A DNA stretch of 64,000 nucleotides from CAYSGL01 sp964520985. Lineage in GTDB: Bacteria; Pseudomonadota; Alphaproteobacteria; Micavibrionales; Micavibrionaceae. How positions within the stretch are numbered: position 1 is the stretch's first letter; each line of letters begins with the position of its first letter. The translations under genes and the position numbers were made by a program. Where the stretch lies: assembly GCA_964520985.1 (NCBI GenBank), contig CAZFPB010000003.1, positions 124,001 through 188,000 on the forward strand, written 5' to 3'. Below the pieces are notes generated by a model, which was given only the letters and a program-made list of their open reading frames with translations, was not told the DNA's origin and made no database searches. This document shows positions 26,166 to 34,750 of the stretch, in pieces.

Positions 26166-29100
26166 ATGGGCCGGCACACTCTTCACGGATACGCCACCTT
26201 GAGTCAGTCAGGTAACGTCTTTTTTGCGTTGTTCGGGGCCGTAGGTCTTGTCGGCGTGCTTGGCGCTTCGGCCATGACCATTATGAAAGGCCCGGTGCGG
26301 GCTATGCAGAACGTCACCCAGAAAACTGTTGCGGAAAATCAGATGATTGCAGGCGGACGCCTCTCGTTGATTGGCGCGGCCAAATCGGATCTGGGCGGCG
26401 GGGATTGCGATGGCGATGGTTATATCGAGCCTGTGCCATGGGTCACGACCGGAACCGGCACGGCGCCAGTTGGCGGCGGTTTTATTCCCCCGACGCTGGG
26501 CGCTGCGCGTCAGGATCCGTGGGGTAATACGTACGGGTACTGTATCTGGGATCATGGGACGAAAGTCGCCGACACCGGTTGCGGCGGCGCTTCGCAAAAA
26601 CGTCTGCGCGGGACATCCGCGGGCCAGGAAAAAGCGGCCATTGCCATTATTTCATCCGGTGCCAACCGTACGTTTGAAACAACCTGCGGCAACGATCCAA
26701 CCTACATCACACGCGTGGCGAACAGCGATGACGTGATCATGGAATATACCTATGCAGAATCAGGCTCGCTGGCGGGCGATCTGTGGAATATAAAGACAGG
26801 CGCGCCCGAGGTTGCCGAGATTGCCAAGAACCTGGAAGTAAAGAACACGCTTGGCGATGTGGTATTCGGTGTGGATTCTACGACCGACACGACAAAACCG
26901 TCGATCAAGGTTGATTTCGTCCAGAAATTGACGCCAGCCAAAAATGGCGTCGAGTTTCTCTCGAATATCATTTTAGGCACAAGCTGGCTGTCGGGCGATG
27001 GCGGTAATGAAGGGGTCTTTGTTAATAATAATGGCTATGTCGGGATTAACGAAGGCGCGCCCTCTCATGTGTTGACCATAAAAGGCACGGGCGGTGCGAA
27101 TGACGACATGATTTCCTACAGCTATGGCAATACGGCCAGCGCCTCTGTGATACGGGGGTATAAAGCGCGCGGCACGGAGGCTGCAAAGACTCTGCCTATA
27201 GCCAATGATTATTTCATGACGTATGGCGCGAACGGATGGGATGGGTCTGCCTGGCAAGGGGCTGGCGATATCCATACGCGCGCTTTCACCGATTGGGCGA
27301 CGGAACAAAGTTCTTACATGCAGTTCAACACGCGCGTGGCTGGCACGACGGCCGAGCGCATGCGCATTCATGGAAATGGTAACGTCGGTATCGGCAATAT
27401 TGTGCCGTCGCAATTATTAACCGTTGGCGCGGGTACTAGCGGTGCCGCTACGGACATGGATATGATCGAAGTACGCAGCCGCGGCAATGCGGGTATTTCC
27501 ATCCTCGGTGACTACGGCAACCTGAGCGGTGAAACCGGCGGCGCGTTCCTGCGCCTGTCGATCGACGGTAACACGGCCGTGACGAGCAACTGGGGCGGAT
27601 TCTTGAGCGCCGTACAAAATGCTGGCGAAGATGGTACTGGCGGCACGTATACGGATACGCTGGGTAACTCGATCCTGCTTGGTTCAAAAGGCGCGATGCC
27701 GCTGCAACTGGGGACGGCCGGGTCTGTTACCATGACAGTGACGACGGATAACAAGGTCGGACTTGGCACAACGGCGCCCTCCGTACCGCTGCATCTCAAT
27801 TATAACAACGATATTACCGCGATTGGTACGGGCGGCAGTTTCATGATCGGGACTGTGGGCGGCGGTAACTTTATCATGGATAACAATGAGCTGCAGGTGC
27901 GCAGTGGCTTGGCGACTGCAACGACCATGGTTCTACAGAATTTTGGAGGAAACCTGACGATTGGTCCATCAGGCACCAGCAGATTTACGTACGCGGCGGG
28001 TAGCGGGAACGTGGGACTTGGCGGCGTTACGCCGACGCAGAAGCTGCATGTCGATGGGAACGCGCTGGTAACCGATAATATTGGTGTAGGAGGATTTATC
28101 AGCGCAGAACCGACCGGTGCCTATGGTCTGAAATTCATTCCGGGTACGGGAGCCATGTATCAAGATGTCAGTAGCGCAACCTATGATATCTGGCTGCAAG
28201 GGAGTTCAACGACACCAGGTGGAACGACGCGTAATCTGGCGCTGCTGGGCCGTACCGATACGGATATTTTATACGTGAATTATCCAGTCAGCACAAACGG
28301 CGGCGAATATTCCGGCGGGACAGTTATTGGCGGACCGGTCAAAATCAACGGTGATATCGCTATCACAGGGGATATCACCGCGACGGGAACTGGTCTTGGC
28401 GACAACCTCGGTAACCACATCGCCACCAAAGCGCTGGCGATGGGCAGCTTTAAAATTACCGGTCTGGCCACACCAACAACCGCCTCCGATGCGGCGACCA
28501 AAGCCTATGTCGATCTGCAGGCGGCCGGCGCGGCGGATAACCTCGGTAACCATACGGCGACCGCGCATCTGCGTTTAGGTGCATACTACCTCTCCGGAGA
28601 CGGCGGCGCCGAAGGTATTCTGGTTGGCAGCACCGGTATTGTAACGACCAGTGGCGATATAATCGTCAACGGTTCGGTCAAGGCTAACCCGACAGGTGAC
28701 CTTGCGACGCTGCCAAGCTACAGCTGGAACGGTGACACGGATACGGGCATGTGGCGCATAGACGCCAACCAGATTGGTATGACGACGGGCGGAGTAAACC
28801 GTGTGACGATTAATTCGGCTGGGATTAATGTTGTAGGCGATATTGTGGCGAGCAGTAACTTCGCCGGAAATTCCGCCGATACTGTGACGGCGCCAGCCTA
28901 TAGTTGGGGCGGGAATACCGATACCGGTATGTGGCAAGCCGCAACCGATGTGGTTGGTATCACCGCCAACGGCACGGAAAGCGTGCGTTTTTATTCAACT
29001 TATCTGCATATGATGAGCCATCAGATCAAGAACGTCGCTGCGCCAACATCGGCGAACGATGCCGCGACCAAGGCTTATGTTGACGCGAATGCCGGTATAA

Positions 29101-29678
29101 CGACAACGGATGGGGATGCCCGCTACCTGCGTCTGAGTGGCGGAACGTTGACGGGTAACTTATGGTTTACCGCCGGGGCAACCCGTTATATCGGCACGAC
29201 CGATGCGTTCAGCTTTATTATCCGCACCAATAACACCAATGCGCTGACGATTAACTCGTCGCAGAACGCGACCTTTGCCGGAAGCGTGACAATTGGGGGC
29301 ACGCTGGCTATGGGTGGCGATAAGATTACCGGTCTTGGCACACCTACAGCCAGTACCGATGCGGCAACCAAGGCGTATGTAGATTCTAAAATTGGGGCCG
29401 ACGCCGACTGCGCGGCGGGTAATATGAGTATGCGAGTCATTTACAGAGCGCAAGTTTCATGCGGCGGTAACTCGGGCGCTGTTGTCGGAAGTTTTACGCA
29501 CGCCTGCCCAGCGGCAGTTCATGGACAAGTGAGATCCTGCACCTACACGGCAAGTGGCTCTAACGTATCCGGTACGACCACGGCTTATTATCAATGCTGG
29601 AACGGCGCAAGACAGCAGACCGGTGTAGGCGGGGGAAGCCTGACAACATATGACTCCTCCAATTGCGGTAACGACTAA
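26166..29678 (+). CDS. Giant pilin-headed tail-fibre-like protein 2
   Basis: A 1170-residue paralogue of the preceding gene, started at the ATG after GGGGA; the frame is open 54 bases further upstream through the hairpin. The first 230 residues are close to identical to protein 1 (MGRHTLHGYATLSQSGN anchor, DCDGDGYIE, DPWGNTYGYC). The shaft has three DAATKAYVD-type and two DTGMW-type modules, one more of each than protein 1. The last 85 residues form a different six-cysteine tip (SCGGNSGAVV ... SSNCGND). Followed by an intrinsic terminator. Likely the same surface role with another tip. Confidence 0.75.
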   Translation: MGRHTLHGYATLSQSGNVFFALFGAVGLVGVLGASAMTIMKGPVRAMQNVTQKTVAENQMIAGGRLSLIGAAKSDLGGGDCDGDGYIEPVPWVTTGTGTAPVGGGFIPPTLGAARQDPWGNTYGYCIWDHGTKVADTGCGGASQKRLRGTSAGQEKAAIAIISSGANRTFETTCGNDPTYITRVANSDDVIMEYTYAESGSLAGDLWNIKTGAPEVAEIAKNLEVKNTLGDVVFGVDSTTDTTKPSIKVDFVQKLTPAKNGVEFLSNIILGTSWLSGDGGNEGVFVNNNGYVGINEGAPSHVLTIKGTGGANDDMISYSYGNTASASVIRGYKARGTEAAKTLPIANDYFMTYGANGWDGSAWQGAGDIHTRAFTDWATEQSSYMQFNTRVAGTTAERMRIHGNGNVGIGNIVPSQLLTVGAGTSGAATDMDMIEVRSRGNAGISILGDYGNLSGETGGAFLRLSIDGNTAVTSNWGGFLSAVQNAGEDGTGGTYTDTLGNSILLGSKGAMPLQLGTAGSVTMTVTTDNKVGLGTTAPSVPLHLNYNNDITAIGTGGSFMIGTVGGGNFIMDNNELQVRSGLATATTMVLQNFGGNLTIGPSGTSRFTYAAGSGNVGLGGVTPTQKLHVDGNALVTDNIGVGGFISAEPTGAYGLKFIPGTGAMYQDVSSATYDIWLQGSSTTPGGTTRNLALLGRTDTDILYVNYPVSTNGGEYSGGTVIGGPVKINGDIAITGDITATGTGLGDNLGNHIATKALAMGSFKITGLATPTTASDAATKAYVDLQAAGAADNLGNHTATAHLRLGAYYLSGDGGAEGILVGSTGIVTTSGDIIVNGSVKANPTGDLATLPSYSWNGDTDTGMWRIDANQIGMTTGGVNRVTINSAGINVVGDIVASSNFAGNSADTVTAPAYSWGGNTDTGMWQAATDVVGITANGTESVRFYSTYLHMMSHQIKNVAAPTSANDAATKAYVDANAGITTTDGDARYLRLSGGTLTGNLWFTAGATRYIGTTDAFSFIIRTNNTNALTINSSQNATFAGSVTIGGTLAMGGDKITGLGTPTASTDAATKAYVDSKIGADADCAAGNMSMRVIYRAQVSCGGNSGAVVGSFTHACPAAVHGQVRSCTYTASGSNVSGTTTAYYQCWNGARQQTGVGGGSLTTYDSSNCGND
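27726..27910 (+). repeat. Near-identical 185 bp block shared with fibre gene 1
   Basis: Partner of 24147-24331. Gap-free alignment with a handful of mostly synonymous differences. Confidence 0.8.
28392..28512 (+). repeat. Shaft module copy shared with fibre genes 1 and 3
   Basis: Partner of the block at 24780-24903, encoding the same GLGDNLGNHIATKALAMGSF segment with few base changes. Confidence 0.75.
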
Positions 29679-29689
29679 GTTTGCTTGAA

Positions 29690-29726
29690 CCATAAAAAAG
29701 CCCGCGTCATGCGGGCTTTTTTATGG
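29690..29726 (+). terminator. Intrinsic terminator after fibre gene 2
   Basis: Sixteen-base arms (CCATAAAAAAGCCCGC and its complement) around a GTCAT loop, with a T run in the 3' arm. It separates fibre gene 2 from fibre gene 3 and can act on both strands. Confidence 0.9.
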
Positions 29727-29779
29727 TCCGGATTCATTTGCTTCGAAGAAGAAACCAGATACACTCATTTTATCTAATA

Positions 29780-29800
29780 TTATTCTTACCTTAATACTTT
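29780..29800 (+). promoter_or_regulatory. Conserved upstream box of fibre gene 3
   Basis: TTATTCTTACCTTAATACTT, the most diverged copy of the box, ending 22 bases before its hairpin. As a terminator lies just upstream, a promoter is required here. Confidence 0.5.
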
Positions 29801-29821
29801 TCAGTCAAAATTAAATATGGA

Positions 29822-29857
29822 GACATAGGTGAATGCGCCCTCAAGGCGCCTTATGTC
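29822..29857 (+). promoter_or_regulatory. Conserved 5'-UTR hairpin of fibre gene 3
   Basis: Outer arms GACATA and TATGTC, inner hairpin GCGCC-CTCAA-GGCGC. Compared with gene 1 the loop has changed while both stems are kept, and the outer stem is one pair longer. It ends 14 bases before the ATG. Confidence 0.6.
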
Positions 29858-29871
29858 GATTGGGGGAGTTC

Positions 29872-32800
29872 ATGGGCCTACAGTATAACGGAGATTACAC
29901 TGTATTAAATCAATCAGGGAATGTCTTCTTCGCGCTGTTCGGGGCTGTTGGCCTTGTCGGCGTTCTTGGCGCCTCCGCCATGACGATCATGAAAGGCCCG
30001 GTTCGGGCCATGCAGACAGTTACGCAAAAGACCGTGGCGGAAAACCAGATGATCGCTGGCGGACGCCTCTCGTTGATTGGCGCGGCCAAATCGGATCTGG
30101 GCGGCGGGGACTGCGATGGCGATGGTTATATCGAGCCTGTGCCGTGGGCGACCACGGGAACAGGGACTGCGCCGGTTGGCGGCGGTTTTATTCCTGCGAC
30201 TTTGGGCGCAGCGCGTCAGGATCCCTGGGGCAATACCTATGGGTACTGTATCTGGGACCACGGAACGAAAGTCGCTGACACGGCTTGCGGCGGTGCAACG
30301 CAAAAACGTCTGCGCGGGACATCCGCCGGCGAGGAAAAAGTGGCCATTGCGATCATTTCCTCGGGCGCCAACCGTACGTTTGAAACGACCTGCGGCAACG
30401 ATCCGACTTATATCACACGTGTTGCCAACAGCGATGACGTGATCATGGAATATACCTATGCGGAATCCAGCTCCCTTGCGGGCGATCTGTGGAATATTAA
30501 GACAGGCGCGCCCGAGGTTGCCGAGATTGCCAAGAACCTGGAAGTAAAGAACACGCTTGGCGATGTGGTATTCGGTGTGGATTCTACGACCGACACGACA
30601 AAACCATCGATCAAGGTCGACTTCGTGCAGAAACTCACCCCGGCGAAAAAGGGGGTAGAATATCTTTCAAACATTGTTCTGGGCACGAACTGGCTGTCTG
30701 GCGATGGTGATGCAGAGGGCATTAGAATGGATGCCAGTGGAAATGTGGGTGTAGGCGTAGCGCCGACAACTTTCAAGCTGGATGTGAACGGCACAGCCCG
30801 TCTGAGCAGTACGCTGGATGTTACGGGCGTAACCCGCCTTGCCAATACGGTTGATATTACCCAGCCTGTCGGTTCGACCTCTGCGCGCGCCTTGCGTCTT
30901 GGATACGAAGATGCCAGCAACTATGCGCGTTTTTATGCGTATGGTTCTGCCCATGCGTCAACACCTGGCCGTCTGCTGATTGACAACATTGTTGCCGGAT
31001 CTAGTTCTAACGGTGGTTACATCGACTTCTTGCCAAGTTCCAATTATTTACGTCTTTATCCACCTGGCGCTGCGAATGGCTACATGCAGCTATATTCTGG
31101 CGGCTCGGAGACTATGCGTCTGGCAGCCGACAGTAATGTCGCGATTGGCGCCTTTGCACCGGCGGTTCCACTACATGTCAAGAATGCGACGGTTGATGCT
31201 GCTTTAACCGCCGGCACGGGTGCTTTCATGATTGGAACCGAAGCTGGCAACAATCTGATGATGGATAATAATGAAATTTTTGCGCGCGCCAACGGCGTGG
31301 CAAGCCCGCTCTATATAGAGTCCTCTCTTCTTACGGTGAAAAATGATCTGACTGTGACGGGCGATGCGGCCGTTACCGGCGTGGCGAGCGTAACCGGCGT
31401 GACGAACGCGGATGGCGGCCTCGTTGTCGATGGGAAAACCATTATTCACGGTACCAGTGGGGGCGTGATTGCCGCTCACTATACCGCCGATGCGGTGCAT
31501 TATGGCCTCTACGAGGTGCGTAATAGTGCTGGCGGACGCGGCTTGTATTTTGGGTGGGGTAACGGCGGCACTACAGCGCAGCTTGTTCTCGATACAGCGA
31601 CAACCTTAATGTTCAGCGGTGGAACGCTGAATATGGGCGCCAATAGAATTGAGAATGTTGGCGCTCCGACCGCTTCAACCGATGCAGCCACCAAAGGATA
31701 TGTTGATGCCACGGCGCTTACAGCAACGACGGGTGATGGACGCTATGTTAATGTAACGGGCGACACTATGACCGGTACGCTGACAATGGGCGGCACGGCG
31801 ACTATCAATATGGGTAGCAGCAAAATCACGAGCCTTGCGACGCCAACGGCGGCGTCGGATGCGGCGACCAAGGCCTATGTCGATCTGGCGGCCGCGGCGG
31901 CCGCGGATAACCTCGGTAACCATATCGCGACTCAAGCGCTAGCGATGAGCAACTTCAAAATCACAGGACTTGCAACGCCGACAGCGAACACAGATGCCGT
32001 AACGAAAGCGTATGTCGATACGAATAGCGTTACCCAAGCGGAAGGAGACACGCGTTTTGTCAATGTCACCGGCGATACCATGACAGGAACTCTTTCTGTC
32101 AGACCGGCTAGCGGCATGGGCCAAATGCAAATTTACGGTAAGGGAGATGGTACAAACTTTGCCGGTCTTCTATTACGTGACGATACAAACGCCAGATCTT
32201 GGATGGTGACACATCATCAAAATAGTACCTCCCTTAACAGCCTGTTGTTCCAGTATAGTAGTGGCGGTGCATGGACTTCCGCCATGGGGATTGCGTCGAC
32301 CGGGGTTGTCACGACCTATAGCGACTTGATCGTGAACGGCTCGGTCAAGGCGAACCCGACGGGCGATGCGGAAACATTACCTAGTTACAGCTGGAATGGC
32401 GATACGGATACAGGTATGTGGCGCTCCGGCACCGGTAATGCGATCGGCTTTACCACCGGCGCTGTAAATCGCATGACCGTAAATTCTGCCGGTATATCGG
32501 TTGTCGGTGATGTCACCGCCAGCAGTAACTTTAACGGGAATGTTTCTGATGCGGTGACGGCTCCAGCGTTTACGTGGGGCGGCGATCCGGATACGGGTAT
32601 GTGGCGGGCAGGAACGAACGTGGTTGGTATCGCCGCCGGCGGTGTGGAAAGTGCGCGTTTCTATGGCACCTATCTGCACATGATGAGCCACCAGATTAAG
32701 AACGTGCTCGATCCAACATCAGCGCAGGATGCAGCGACCAAGGCTTATGTAGATAACGTTGCCGTCACGCAGACCGATGGCGATGCACGCTATCTGCGCC

Positions 32801-33699
32801 TGAGCGGCGGCACGTTGACGGGTAATCTTTTCATGACAGGGGCAACGCGGTATATCGGTACGTCGGATGCCAATAGTTTTGTCATTCGCACCAATAATGT
32901 GAACGCAATTTCTATTAATACTTCGCAGACAGCAAGTTTTGCGGGCAGCATCACAACGCCACTGAACATTACGTCAGGTGGACAGTTCCTGGGTGATGTC
33001 AATGACTCGGTTACAGCGCCCTCCTTTGCTTTCTCTGCCGATTCCAATACAGGGATATGGAATGCGTCTGCCGATGGGCTTGGTTTAACAACGGCTGGCG
33101 TGAACCGTGTGACGGTCAACAGCAGCGGTATCACCATGGCTTCCGGTAACGTGTGGTTCAACCGCGGGTCCGCAGGGTATGTAGGAACGCAGGATGCCCA
33201 GAGCTTGATCTTGCGTTCGGGCAACACCAACGTGTTAACGCTGGCTTCCAACCTGCGGGCAACATTTGCGGACGATGTCTATGCGGCCGCGTACTTCCAT
33301 AGCTCGGACAGACGCCTGAAAAAAGATATCAAGGATATCGAAGACCCGTTCAAACTGCTGAATGGCGTCACCGGGAAACATTATAAATGGAAAAAATCCG
33401 GTCAGGCAGCTTATGGCGTGATCGCGCAGGATGTCGAAAAAGTGATGCCGGAAGCGGTCAATCAAAACGACGAGACGAAGATGAAGGCCGTTGATTACGA
33501 CCAGTTTATCGCACCGCTGATCGAGGCCGTGAAAGACCTGAAAGAGATGCTGGATGGCCTGAGCGAAAAAGTGGCTTCCTTGTTCGAGGCAGATAAAAAA
33601 CTTATCGCCGAGAATAAGCAGCAGGCAGAAGACATCGAGACGCTGAAACAGGAACTCAAAGCCCTGCGTGCCGAGGTTAAAGCGATCAAGGCCGAGTAG
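29872..33699 (+). CDS. Giant pilin-headed tail-fibre-like protein 3 with S74 chaperone
   Basis: A 1275-residue paralogue started at the ATG after GGGGGAG. Its first about 20 residues differ (MGLQYNGDYTVLN), but the QSGN anchor, the Ca-loop-like DCDGDGYIE and the DPWGNTYGYC head are kept. The shaft has four DAATKAYVD-type and three DTGMW-type modules. The C-terminus is an intramolecular chaperone of the endosialidase/S74 type: SSDRRLKKDIKDI near 1144, GKHYKWKK, YGVIAQDVEKVMPEAV. A coiled coil of about 60 residues follows. In phage fibres S74 domains trimerise the shaft and then cut themselves off at the Ser. Implies a trimeric surface fibre. Confidence 0.8.
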   Translation: MGLQYNGDYTVLNQSGNVFFALFGAVGLVGVLGASAMTIMKGPVRAMQTVTQKTVAENQMIAGGRLSLIGAAKSDLGGGDCDGDGYIEPVPWATTGTGTAPVGGGFIPATLGAARQDPWGNTYGYCIWDHGTKVADTACGGATQKRLRGTSAGEEKVAIAIISSGANRTFETTCGNDPTYITRVANSDDVIMEYTYAESSSLAGDLWNIKTGAPEVAEIAKNLEVKNTLGDVVFGVDSTTDTTKPSIKVDFVQKLTPAKKGVEYLSNIVLGTNWLSGDGDAEGIRMDASGNVGVGVAPTTFKLDVNGTARLSSTLDVTGVTRLANTVDITQPVGSTSARALRLGYEDASNYARFYAYGSAHASTPGRLLIDNIVAGSSSNGGYIDFLPSSNYLRLYPPGAANGYMQLYSGGSETMRLAADSNVAIGAFAPAVPLHVKNATVDAALTAGTGAFMIGTEAGNNLMMDNNEIFARANGVASPLYIESSLLTVKNDLTVTGDAAVTGVASVTGVTNADGGLVVDGKTIIHGTSGGVIAAHYTADAVHYGLYEVRNSAGGRGLYFGWGNGGTTAQLVLDTATTLMFSGGTLNMGANRIENVGAPTASTDAATKGYVDATALTATTGDGRYVNVTGDTMTGTLTMGGTATINMGSSKITSLATPTAASDAATKAYVDLAAAAAADNLGNHIATQALAMSNFKITGLATPTANTDAVTKAYVDTNSVTQAEGDTRFVNVTGDTMTGTLSVRPASGMGQMQIYGKGDGTNFAGLLLRDDTNARSWMVTHHQNSTSLNSLLFQYSSGGAWTSAMGIASTGVVTTYSDLIVNGSVKANPTGDAETLPSYSWNGDTDTGMWRSGTGNAIGFTTGAVNRMTVNSAGISVVGDVTASSNFNGNVSDAVTAPAFTWGGDPDTGMWRAGTNVVGIAAGGVESARFYGTYLHMMSHQIKNVLDPTSAQDAATKAYVDNVAVTQTDGDARYLRLSGGTLTGNLFMTGATRYIGTSDANSFVIRTNNVNAISINTSQTASFAGSITTPLNITSGGQFLGDVNDSVTAPSFAFSADSNTGIWNASADGLGLTTAGVNRVTVNSSGITMASGNVWFNRGSAGYVGTQDAQSLILRSGNTNVLTLASNLRATFADDVYAAAYFHSSDRRLKKDIKDIEDPFKLLNGVTGKHYKWKKSGQAAYGVIAQDVEKVMPEAVNQNDETKMKAVDYDQFIAPLIEAVKDLKEMLDGLSEKVASLFEADKKLIAENKQQAEDIETLKQELKALRAEVKAIKAE

Positions 33700-33708
33700 C
33701 ATTGCTCT

Positions 33709-33746
33709 AAAAAACGGCCCGCATTAAAAGCGGGCCGTTTTTTTTT
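33709..33746 (+). terminator. Bidirectional intrinsic terminator between fibre gene 3 and hflC
   Basis: CGGCCCGC and GCGGGCCG pair around an ATTAAAA loop, with an A run before and a T run of nine after. It can terminate both the fibre gene and the convergent hflKC operon. Confidence 0.9.
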
Positions 33747-33757
33747 ATGATCCTTTT

Positions 33758-34750
33758 CTAGCGTCCGGCGCGATCGCGGAAATAGCGGAAGAAGTCGCTG
33801 TTCGGCGAAAGGATCAAACGGGTATCCGGGTCTGCCATGGTGGCTTTATAGGCTTCCATCGAGCGCATGAAGCCGTAAAAGTCTTTGTCCTTGTTGAAGG
33901 CTTCCGCGTAGAGCTTGATGGCTTCCTTGTCGCCTTCCCCGCGGGTGACCTGTGCTTCTCTTGCCGCTTCGGCGAGGATGATGGCGCGTTCTTTATCGGC
34001 GGTAGAGCGGATTTCAAGCGCGCGTTCTTCGCCCAGAGCGCGGGTTTCGGTGGCGCGTTCTTTCAACTCCGAAATCATCCGGCGGACCGTGGAATCACGC
34101 AGCTCGGCGGTAAGATCGGCGCGCACAATACGCACGTCGACGATTTCAATGCCGAGTTTGTCGGCGCTGATTTTTTTGTTCACCAGCACGCGGATCTGAT
34201 TCATGACGTCTGTCCGGTCTGCCGAGAGCAGTTCTTTCAGAGTCGTCTGACCGAGGACCGAACGCGAGGCGTCGTCGAGAATATTTTCGAGACGGGCATT
34301 CGCGCCGTTCACATCGCGTAGTGTTTTGAGGAATTGCAACGGATCGGTAATGCGGTAACGGGCAAAGCTATCGACAATAATCGGCTCTCCGCTAACGTTC
34401 TGGATCGGTGGCGGCGCGTCTGGGTTCGGGTTTTCAGAAATAGCCGTCTCCCCTGGCGCAGGTTCCTTCACTGGAGTTTGCGTGGCGCGGGTTACGGCAT
34501 TGCTTGAAATAACCACCTGTTCCGGGGCTGGATCGACAGCCAGAATACGGCGATCAAACGTGCGCACGTCCTGAATGAGCGGCACTTTGAAATGCAGCCC
34601 GGGCCCGCGCATCTCGCCAACGGGTTGGCCCAGTTGCAGGACGATCGCTTGTTCGCGCTCATCTACGATGAACACCGATTGTAAAATGATAAAGATCAGA
34701 ACCGCGAGGGTGAATACGATCCCGACAAAGTACGTTTGAATCTTTTCCAT
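33758..34750 (-). CDS. hflC: HflC, FtsH protease modulator (SPFH family)
   Basis: HflC and HflK form a membrane-bound cage around the FtsH protease, facing the periplasm. 330 residues: an N-terminal membrane helix (about 6-28), a band-7/SPFH domain, a long helix and the family end SPNSDFFRYFRDR. Between ILAVDPAPEQ and GEPIIVDSFARYRI there is a Pro-rich insertion of about 40 residues (about 77-117) not seen in E. coli HflC at this site. Its ATG overlaps the hflK stop by one base. Confidence 0.95.
   Translation of the reverse strand: MEKIQTYFVGIVFTLAVLIFIILQSVFIVDEREQAIVLQLGQPVGEMRGPGLHFKVPLIQDVRTFDRRILAVDPAPEQVVISSNAVTRATQTPVKEPAPGETAISENPNPDAPPPIQNVSGEPIIVDSFARYRITDPLQFLKTLRDVNGANARLENILDDASRSVLGQTTLKELLSADRTDVMNQIRVLVNKKISADKLGIEIVDVRIVRADLTAELRDSTVRRMISELKERATETRALGEERALEIRSTADKERAIILAEAAREAQVTRGEGDKEAIKLYAEAFNKDKDFYGFMRSMEAYKATMADPDTRLILSPNSDFFRYFRDRAGR

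Noticed and set aside
22590..33699. The fibre trio as part of an integrated prophage.
   Set aside because: No capsid, terminase, baseplate, integrase or lysis genes are near; flanks are degP and hflKC, and the proteins have membrane anchors that phage fibres lack.
22683..33702. Many long open frames antisense to the fibre genes (for example 23193-23909 and 33235-33702).
   Set aside because: They follow the base composition of the fibre coding strand, have no ribosome sites and encode low-complexity shadows; the forward frames have clear domains and leaders.
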